A stretch of 59,909 nucleotides of DNA, taken from positions 1 to 59,909 of the forward strand of contig NZ_BAFX01000066.1 of NCBI RefSeq assembly GCF_000308815.1. The letters are read 5' to 3'. Below the pieces are notes generated by a model, which saw nothing but the letters and a program-made list of their open reading frames with translations, was not told the DNA's origin and ran no database searches. A program made the translations under genes and the position numbers. Positions within the stretch are counted from its first letter, which is position 1. The number at the start of each line of letters is the position of its first letter. This DNA comes from Nocardia concava NBRC 100430. GTDB taxonomy: Bacteria; Actinomycetota; Actinomycetes; Mycobacteriales; Mycobacteriaceae. Shown one piece after another: positions 33,912-39,771 of the stretch.

Positions 33912-34247
33912 GTGACCCAGGATCTTTCGACGGCCGAGGCATGGATCCTTCGTGAAGCTCGCGAGCATCTCAAGGACGAGGACGCCACCGGCGTCTACCA
34001 AATCCTGTGGCTGTTGCGGGGATCGGAATTCGACCTCGACGACCCGACCGCCTTGGCGCTGGCGAGACGAACCGCCACACGACTGTTGTCCGACGGCGAA
34101 GCCAGGCTTATCCGTATGGTGTGGCCGAAATCGCTAGCCGAGTTCTCCGAGCCCGTCGACGCGAACCTCGAAGACCTCAGCGACGCAGCGATCTTTGAAT
34201 TCTCAGAGTCTGGCGAGTATCTCGTACTTGACGCGATCGACTCTTGA
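33912..34247 (+). CDS. hypothetical acidic protein
   Basis: 111 residues from the GTG at 33912; alternatives are 33855 and 33810, none with a convincing ribosome site. The protein is rich in aspartate and glutamate, with STAEAWILREAREHLKDED at the start and DLSDAAIFEFSESGEYLVLD at the end. There is no known domain. Such small acidic proteins often resemble immunity proteins, but no toxin gene is present, so I do not assign that role. Confidence 0.5.
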   Translation: MTQDLSTAEAWILREAREHLKDEDATGVYQILWLLRGSEFDLDDPTALALARRTATRLLSDGEARLIRMVWPKSLAEFSEPVDANLEDLSDAAIFEFSESGEYLVLDAIDS

Positions 34248-34267
34248 CGCACACGGAACGCACTCTT

Positions 34268-34307
34268 CTAGCCGCTGACCGCGCTGGTGTAATCGGCCAG
34301 CGTCAGG
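34268..34307. terminator. hairpin element A between convergent genes
   Basis: A 40-base element that can fold through CGCTGG and CCAGCG arms, between convergent genes ending at 34247 and 34378. It is repeated with about three-quarters identity at 35542-35581, where the arms are TCGCGCTG and CAGCGCGA. Both lie at convergent gene ends, so a bidirectional terminator is likely. Confidence 0.5.
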
Positions 34308-34377
34308 CACCCAAAGATCAACGTGCTGAGGGGATCTCAGTATCGGCAGGCGCGATACAGTTGATGCGGGAACTGCG

Positions 34378-34746
34378 CTACAGGGTTTCTGCGCTGTAGG
34401 GCAGCCCAGTGCCGAGCGCCCAGTTCTCGGCGATCCGGCCGTTGTCGATACGGAAAATCTCGATCATCATCGGACGCGGCCGGCCGTCCAAGCTCGGTAT
34501 CCCTTCGACGGTCGAGCGAACCGCTACCCGGTCTTGATCGACCAGGACGTCTTCGGTGACGACACGGATGTTGGGGAACTGGCCGACGAGACTGCGCCAG
34601 GCGTTCTTGCCTGCTTCGAATCCGGTGGTGCCGAGCGCGTGGCTGAAAAAGTCCGGGGTGTGCAGTTCGTCTGCCTGGTCGAACTGTCGGGTGTTGAAGC
34701 ACTCCTGCAACCGCCGCACCACAGCGCCGGGATCGAGGATGGTCAT
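34378..34746 (-). CDS. SnoaL/NTF2-like ester cyclase-type protein
   Basis: 122 residues of the SnoaL-like NTF2 fold: VVRRLQECFNTRQFDQADELHTPDFFSH, then a central QFPNIRVVTEDVLVDQDRVAVR and IFRIDNGRIAENWALG. SnoaL proteins catalyse cyclisation or isomerisation or bind small polyketides; the many stand-alone members have unknown substrates. It is divergent from a TetR regulator with a small palindrome between them, which suggests TetR controls it. Confidence 0.85.
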   Translation of the reverse strand: MTILDPGAVVRRLQECFNTRQFDQADELHTPDFFSHALGTTGFEAGKNAWRSLVGQFPNIRVVTEDVLVDQDRVAVRSTVEGIPSLDGRPRPMMIEIFRIDNGRIAENWALGTGLPYSAETL

Positions 34747-34830
34747 GAGATGTCCTCTTCGAGGGGATCGGAATCCGGGATACCGGCTTGCCGTAAACGG
34801 TGCGCCGCCCCGGTTATACGAAGCAGCATA

Positions 34831-34845
34831 CGGGGCGTCGCCCCG
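34831..34845. promoter_or_regulatory. palindrome in the TetR/SnoaL divergent promoter
   Basis: CGGGGCG-T-CGCCCCG, a perfect 15-base palindrome 17 bases before the TetR start. A related block, GCGYCGCCCCGGTTA, occurs twice at 34802 and 34835, 33 bases apart, about three helical turns. Candidate TetR operator. Confidence 0.5.
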
Positions 34846-34862
34846 GTTAAGCTAGATGCGCG

Positions 34863-35480
34863 ATGAATAAGCAACAGCCCCAGCGCATCCCGATCGAATC
34901 CTCGGCCCCGCGTGACAACTCCCGGGGATTGCGCGCCGACGCGCGTCGCAACCGTCAAGCTGTCCTGAATACTGCGCAGCAGCTGTTCGCCCGGAACGGG
35001 CTCGGTGTTCCGCTCGACGAGATCGCCCGGCAGGCCGGCGTCGGCCCGGGGACGGTCCATCGGCACTTTCCCACCAAAGAAGCGCTCTACCTTGCGGTCT
35101 CGATCGATCAGCTCGAACATCTGGTGTCAGAGGCCGCGACACTGGCGGCTGGCGACGACCCTGCCGCGGTGTTCACGCTGTTATCGCGCATGATGGCCAA
35201 CGGAGCCGAGAACAGCGCCGTCAAAAGCGCGCTCGCCGCCGCGGAATTCGACCTACGCGTCGTGGCACCCGGTGTCGCTGCGGCGCTGACCGGTCATGTT
35301 TCCGAACTGCTCGACCGGGGACGTACCGCTGCCCTCGTGCGCGCTGACATCACCGTCGAGGAGGTAATGGCGCTCGTCGCAGGCGCGTTCACCGCGATCC
35401 ACCACGCCAACGCGCAAGCCAACCCCGCCCGCGCGACACACATCGCAAGTGTCATCCTCGATGGACTACGCCCCAGATGA
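34863..35480 (+). CDS. TetR family transcriptional regulator
   Basis: 205 residues. The N-terminal helix-turn-helix reads LNTAQQLFARNGLGVPLDEIARQAGVGPGTVHRHFPTKEALY, the standard TetR DNA-binding region; the rest is an all-helical ligand domain. It is divergent from the SnoaL-like gene, the usual regulator/target arrangement. Ligand unknown. Confidence 0.92.
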   Translation: MNKQQPQRIPIESSAPRDNSRGLRADARRNRQAVLNTAQQLFARNGLGVPLDEIARQAGVGPGTVHRHFPTKEALYLAVSIDQLEHLVSEAATLAAGDDPAAVFTLLSRMMANGAENSAVKSALAAAEFDLRVVAPGVAAALTGHVSELLDRGRTAALVRADITVEEVMALVAGAFTAIHHANAQANPARATHIASVILDGLRPR

Positions 35481-35541
35481 CAGAACACTCCAGTCAGCAG
35501 CTCCGCTCACGACATTGCCCAACCTGGTCCACGCCAGTGAG

Positions 35542-35581
35542 CTAGCCGCTGATCGCGCTGACATGAGCGGCCAGCGCGACG
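35542..35581. terminator. hairpin element B between convergent genes
   Basis: Second copy of the 40-base element at 34268, with an 8-base stem TCGCGCTG / CAGCGCGA. It lies between the convergent TetR and MurA-like genes. Confidence 0.5.
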
Positions 35582-35642
35582 GCATAGCAGGTGGGCTTCC
35601 GCTGGTAGAGCATCATCGGACGCACGCCATGGCGCGAGCCAT

Positions 35643-37190
35643 TCAGTAGTCGCGGAAGGTTTCGATCTGTGCGCCGAGGCGCCCGAGGCGTTCGGCGAGT
35701 TGCTCGTAGCCGCGGTTGATCACGTAGATGTTGCGCAGCACCGACGTTCCTTTGGCCGCGAGCATGGCCAGCAGGATGACCACCGCAGGCCGCAGAGCGG
35801 GCGGGCAAATAACCTCTGCGGCCGACCATCGGGTCGGGCCTTCGACGTAGACGCGGTGGGGGTCGAGCAGGGTGATGGAGGCGCCGAGTTTGGTGAGTTC
35901 GGTCAGATAGATGGCGCGATTCTCGTAGACCCAATCGTGGACGAGGGTTTTGCCTTCGGCCATCGCGACGATGAGGGCGAAGAAGGGCAGGTTGTCGATG
36001 TTGAGGCCGGGAAAGGGCATGGGGTGCACCTTGTCTCGCGGCGCGCGCAGGCGTGAGGGCTGCACGGTGATGTCAACTAGGCGGGTGTGCCCGTTGTCCG
36101 CGGGGTATTCGCTCGACAGGTCGAACTGCTGGTGCATGTGGTCGAGCAGGGCGAGTTCGACTTCCATGAATTCGATTGGTACGCGCCGTATCTCGAGCGT
36201 CGAGCCGGTGGCGATCCCGGCGGCGATCAGACTCATCGCCTCGATCGGATCCTCGGACGGCGCGTAATCGACGTCGACCTCGATGCGGGTTTTGCCGTGA
36301 ACGGTCAGCGTGGTCGTGCCGATCCCGTCGACCTGGACGCCGAGCCGGTCGAGGAAGAAGCACAAGTCCTGGACCATGTAGTTGGAGCTGGCATTTCGAA
36401 TGACGGTCGTCCCGTCGCGACGTGCCGCGGCCAGCAGCGCGTTCTCAGTGACCGTGTCGCCGCGTTCGACGAGCACGATCGGTTTGGCTGGCGTGCGGCG
36501 CTGTCCGGCGTGGACGTGGTAGCTGCCGTCGGTGGCGTCGATGTCGATCCCGAAGGGCCGAAGGGCGGCCAGGTGTGGTTCGACCGTGCGTGTGCCGAGC
36601 GCGCATCCGCCGGCGTAGGGAAGTTCGAATCGGTCGTAGTCGTGGATGAGCGGACCCAGGAACATGATGATGCTGCGGGTGCGGCGGGCGGCCTCGACGT
36701 TCATCGAATCCAGGTCGAGAGTCGGGGGTGGAATGATTTCGAGATCCCCGTTGTCGCCGAGCCATTCGATGCCCACACCGATGCTGCGCAGGACTTCGGT
36801 GAGCCGGTTGACCTCTTCGATACGCGCGACTCGCCGCAGGATGGTGCGGCCGGAGTTCAGCAAGGCCGCGCACAGCAGCGAGACGCTGGCGTTCTTGCTG
36901 GTATTGACGGCGATCGACCCCGACAGCGGCTGGCCGCCGACGATCCGCAAATGCGTTGGGCCAGTAGCGTGGCCGACGGACACGAGTTCGGTGTCCAGCG
37001 CCCGCCCCACCCGCGCCAGCATCTCGAGGCTGACATTCTGATGCCCACGCTCGATCCGGTTGACAGCGCTCTGCGAGGTGCCCAACGCCGAGGCCAGCTG
37101 CGTTTGCGTCCACCCCCGTGACTTGCGTGATTCTCGGACGAGTCGCCCGAGCTGTTCGAGCTGATCAGCTTGCCGGTTAGCCACAGTCAC
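35643..37190 (-). CDS. XRE DNA-binding domain fused to MurA-like UDP-GlcNAc enolpyruvyl transferase
   Basis: 515 residues. Residues 10-71 are an XRE/Cro helix-turn-helix (RLVRESRKSRGWTQTQLASA, then TSQSAVNRIERG). Residues 79-515 are a full MurA-type EPT domain that retains Lys99-Asn100 in TSKNAS, the loop cysteine Cys196 in GGCALGTR that corresponds to E. coli MurA Cys115, Asp399 near the Asp305 position, and ENR at 423-425. MurA adds enolpyruvate to UDP-GlcNAc, the first committed step of peptidoglycan. The fusion suggests a regulator that senses wall precursors or an enzyme that controls its own gene. It is a single gene. The GTG start lacks a ribosome site, and a 24-base palindrome lies upstream. 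Confidence 0.88.
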   Translation of the reverse strand: MTVANRQADQLEQLGRLVRESRKSRGWTQTQLASALGTSQSAVNRIERGHQNVSLEMLARVGRALDTELVSVGHATGPTHLRIVGGQPLSGSIAVNTSKNASVSLLCAALLNSGRTILRRVARIEEVNRLTEVLRSIGVGIEWLGDNGDLEIIPPPTLDLDSMNVEAARRTRSIIMFLGPLIHDYDRFELPYAGGCALGTRTVEPHLAALRPFGIDIDATDGSYHVHAGQRRTPAKPIVLVERGDTVTENALLAAARRDGTTVIRNASSNYMVQDLCFFLDRLGVQVDGIGTTTLTVHGKTRIEVDVDYAPSEDPIEAMSLIAAGIATGSTLEIRRVPIEFMEVELALLDHMHQQFDLSSEYPADNGHTRLVDITVQPSRLRAPRDKVHPMPFPGLNIDNLPFFALIVAMAEGKTLVHDWVYENRAIYLTELTKLGASITLLDPHRVYVEGPTRWSAAEVICPPALRPAVVILLAMLAAKGTSVLRNIYVINRGYEQLAERLGRLGAQIETFRDY

Positions 37191-37236
37191 GGCCAGAAAA
37201 TATCACATCTGACGTTATAGCGGGGTCAACCAGCGG

Positions 37237-37260
37237 TATGATATCTCTTGAGATCTCATA
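37237..37260. promoter_or_regulatory. imperfect palindrome upstream of the HTH-MurA gene
   Basis: Arms TATGATATCTC (37237-37247) and GAGATCTCATA (37250-37260) around TT, with 10 of 11 pairs matching. It sits 47 bases before the HTH-MurA start and is AT-rich against its surroundings. It is a likely binding site for the XRE domain. Confidence 0.6.
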
Positions 37261-37475
37261 TGAGGTATTTCGTCTCGAGTGTACGAGCTGCTCCGAACGT
37301 GTCGTCAAGGCCGACGAGCGAGACAGGAAGGCTGTCAGCGAACGCACTGCATTGCCGCGACCCGGGCGTGCGGAGCTGCGCCGCGGGTTCGGCTGGTGTG
37401 TACACATCAGGTCGGGTCCGTACCGACCGTGGTGTGCTTGCATTTCGGCAGGTCGATACAGTCGATGATGTGCCG

Positions 37476-37940
37476 ATGATAGAGCTGCCGCGCGGTGGTC
37501 TCGTGGATGATGTTGTGGCATTGCGTCTTTGGCTGCCGTCGGATTTCGCGCAGCGGTTCGCGGGCTTTCGGGATCCGCAATGCCTTGCGGCCGATTCCCA
37601 ACGGGTGTGGGGCGGCGCATCGATCTACGATGTCGAATCGAGCGAAGGCCGGGCAGCGGTCGGATATTGGCTATCGGCCCCTGTCCGTGGGCGCGGTATC
37701 GCCAGTCGGGCGGTACGACTTCTCGCCCGATGGGCGTTCACCGACCTCGCGATCATGCGACTCGTGTTGACGTGTGCACCAGACAATCTGGCTTCCCGAC
37801 GCGTCGCCGAACGGTGCGATTTCGTCGAGGAGGGTTTGATGCGATCCCACACGCCCTTTCAGGGTCGGCGCCGCGACACACTCCTATTCAGCCTGTTGCC
37901 CAACGAACTGAGCCCGGTCACCGTACCCGCAGGCTCTTGA
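37476..37940 (+). CDS. short GNAT acetyltransferase, possibly internally deleted
   Basis: 154 residues from ATG 37476 (GTG 37470 is possible). The C-terminal half is a normal RimJ/RimL GNAT domain: GYWLSAPVRGRGIASRAVRLLARWAF then NLASRRVAERCDFVEEG. The N-terminal half is short: the usual strand with a solvent-exposed tryptophan pair and ~25 residues before the GYW motif seem missing. It may be a naturally compact variant or a decayed gene. Substrate unknown. Confidence 0.7.
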   Translation: MIELPRGGLVDDVVALRLWLPSDFAQRFAGFRDPQCLAADSQRVWGGASIYDVESSEGRAAVGYWLSAPVRGRGIASRAVRLLARWAFTDLAIMRLVLTCAPDNLASRRVAERCDFVEEGLMRSHTPFQGRRRDTLLFSLLPNELSPVTVPAGS

Positions 37941-37948
37941 CCAGTAGT

Positions 37949-38308
37949 TCATGCCCAGCCGGCAGGGTTGGATGCCGACTCCCGCGAAATGCCGGAACCG
38001 GTGTCGGGGTAAACGCCGAAACGATCGTTGTGCAAGTTCGCGAACAGGTAGCACATCGCCTCGCACTCGGCATCGAGTACCGCGACAGCGGGATCGGCTG
38101 CCACCGCCTCGTAGAAGTTCCGACCCATCGCGACGATGAAACCTCGGCAATACAGAAACCCGTCGTCGGAACCATCGGTCACCTGCTGGATGTCCGCGCG
38201 GTCGATGTTGTACAGCTTGCGTTCGAGCACCCGATCCAACACGGTCAACTCCTGAGCCGACTCGATAAGGTCCCAGAACCGAGACTCCTCGGCCGGTGTC
38301 GAGATCAT
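37949..38308 (-). CDS. DUF4240 domain protein
   Basis: 119 residues from ATG 38308. EESRFWDLIESAQELT at the start and DDGFLYCRGFIVAMGRNFYEAVAADPAV in the middle match DUF4240, a family of unknown function common in actinobacteria and often encoded alone. There are longer frames to 38461 but with atypical residues. It is convergent with the short GNAT gene, eight bases between stops. Confidence 0.75.
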   Translation of the reverse strand: MISTPAEESRFWDLIESAQELTVLDRVLERKLYNIDRADIQQVTDGSDDGFLYCRGFIVAMGRNFYEAVAADPAVAVLDAECEAMCYLFANLHNDRFGVYPDTGSGISRESASNPAGWA

Positions 38309-38426
38309 GCCCACCGCCGGACGGTAGCAGAACCCGCCGCACATTCCGCACCCTCGCCGACACACCATGGTGCCGCTGGTCGCGCTGCCTGGACCGGCCA
38401 GCGCGGGCGGGCGAAGGTCAACGGGC

Positions 38427-38557
38427 CGAGCTGATCTCGCGTCGGCCAACCACACCATCATGCCGAGATCAGCTCGATGGGCCTATTCCTACACAAACCG
38501 GCGCCAGCGAGCAGGTTTCTGCGAAATGCGGTGCCAAAATGTAGGAATAGGCCCATC
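38427..38557. repeat. two adjoining perfect inverted repeats
   Basis: First pair: CGAGCTGATCTCG (38427-38439) and its complement (38464-38476). Second pair: 18-base arms at 38476-38493 (starting GATGGGCC) and 38540-38557, separated by 46 bases. The last base of the first pair is the first of the second. No gene is supported in 38309-38690. No target-site duplication is visible. Could be a structured RNA, a degenerate miniature element or a double operator. Confidence 0.7.
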
Positions 38558-38690
38558 CGTGCCCGCCGAGCCGATCACCGAACGAAGCACTCAGCTGCCG
38601 TATTCCGTGCTGTTCGGAACGGCCGGCGTGACACGAGGTTCGATGTGGTCACTGTGTCCCCGAGCAGACTCACTGCGGATGAAACGGCGG

Positions 38691-38721
38691 TTGCCCGCCA
38701 CCGGGTCATGGTGGCGGGCAA
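38691..38721 (-). terminator. hairpin terminator after the DUF1801 gene
   Basis: Perfect 12-base arms (TTGCCCGCCACC and complement) around a 7-base loop, 18 bases downstream of the DUF1801 stop codon. There is no T run. Confidence 0.75.
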
Positions 38722-38738
38722 GCGGGTTCGGCGGAGGG

Positions 38739-39197
38739 TCAGCTCAGGGCCTTGCGGAGGGTTTCGGTGATGCGGGCTTCGACGGCGGGGGTCATGGACC
38801 GGAGGGCGAAGTGGGTGGGCCAGGCGTCGCCGTCGTCGAGGTTGGCGATGTCGTTGAAGCCGAGGGTGCCGTAGCGGGTCTTGAACTTGCCGGCGGCCTG
38901 GTAGAAGCAGAGGATTTTGCCGTCGAGCATGTAGGCGGGCATGCCGTACCAGGTTTTGCAGGTGAGTTCGGGGGCTACGGACTTGATCAGGGTGTGCAGG
39001 CGTTCGGCGATTTCGTGGTCGGCGCCGGTCATTTCGGCGATTTTGGCGAGCACTTCCTGTTCGGCCTCGGCCGCGGCATTGGCGGACTTGGCGCGGCGGG
39101 CGGCGGCCTTCAGTTCCGCGGCGTGGCTCTTCATGGCGGCGCGCTCTTCGGCGCTGAAGGTGACGGAGTTGTTCTTGGGGGAGGTCTGGGTGGCCAT
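38739..39197 (-). CDS. DUF1801 (YdhG-like) protein
   Basis: 152 residues. The C-terminal half has the family pattern: ETLRKALS at the end, KTWYGMPAYMLDGKILCFYQ in the middle and GTLGFNDIANLDDGDAWPTHFALR. DUF1801 proteins resemble frataxin-like iron-binding YdhG, but their role is open. The N-terminal third is a helix-rich, alanine/glutamate-rich stretch not part of the core. It follows the VOC gene by 38 bases on the same strand. Confidence 0.85.
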   Translation of the reverse strand: MATQTSPKNNSVTFSAEERAAMKSHAAELKAAARRAKSANAAAEAEQEVLAKIAEMTGADHEIAERLHTLIKSVAPELTCKTWYGMPAYMLDGKILCFYQAAGKFKTRYGTLGFNDIANLDDGDAWPTHFALRSMTPAVEARITETLRKALS

Positions 39198-39235
39198 GAT
39201 GGATTCCTTTGCGGGAGTGGGGGAGTGGGAAGGGG

Positions 39236-39583
39236 TCAGCGGTCCTGGATGAGGCCCAGGACATTGCCGTCGGTGTCGGCGACGGTGGCGACCAGGCGGC
39301 CGCCGCCGACCTCCCGGGCGGGCTGGGTGACGGTGGCGCCGGCGGCGGTCAGGGCGGCGAGCTTGGCCTCGATGTCGGCGACGTGCCAGTAGGAGACGGG
39401 GGTGGTCATGGACTGCGGTCCGCCGTCGGGCACCAGGCCGATGTGCTGGCCCTCGGACTCGAAACCGACGTAGTAGGGGGAGTCGGTCTGGGGTGCGATC
39501 CCCAGCAGCGCCGAGTAGACGGATTTGGCGGCGGCCAGATCGGAGACCGGGTGCAGGACCGTCTTGATGCCCATCGTCGTCAT
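39236..39583 (-). CDS. VOC family (glyoxalase/dioxygenase-like) protein
   Basis: 115 residues with two betaalphabetabetabeta units. LHPVSDLAAAKSVYSALLG and YYVGFESEGQHIGLV start the fold, and VATVADTDGNVLGLIQD closes it with a metal-like glutamate position absent, replaced in GLIQD. AGAGGAGAAACC precedes the ATG. It forms a two-gene operon with the DUF1801 gene and is divergent from the large LuxR regulator. Confidence 0.88.
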   Translation of the reverse strand: MTTMGIKTVLHPVSDLAAAKSVYSALLGIAPQTDSPYYVGFESEGQHIGLVPDGGPQSMTTPVSYWHVADIEAKLAALTAAGATVTQPAREVGGGRLVATVADTDGNVLGLIQDR

Positions 39584-39771
39584 GGTTTCTCCTCTGTGTC
39601 GGGGGTCCGAATCGGCTGGTGATCCGGTCGGTTCCGGTGAACCCGGTGTGCATTCAGCTTCGCTCCCGGGCACCCCCGGCCACATCCGTGGCGACCACGG
39701 AATCCACCACTGAGTGGACTCGGTATCCGTCCGTACCGTGCGCGGGGTCCCCGTGGGGCAGACTTGAATCC

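Noticed and set aside
33397..34247. Toxin-immunity gene cluster
   Set aside because: Small acidic genes alone, without a secretion-linked toxin gene, do not support it.
38476..38557. Miniature transposable element with 18-base ends
   Set aside because: No target duplication or related transposase is visible; kept as an unexplained inverted repeat.
38367..39392. 341-residue plus-strand glycine-rich frame
   Set aside because: It covers the inverted repeats and the antisense of the DUF1801 and VOC genes; no PE/PPE or PGRS signature.
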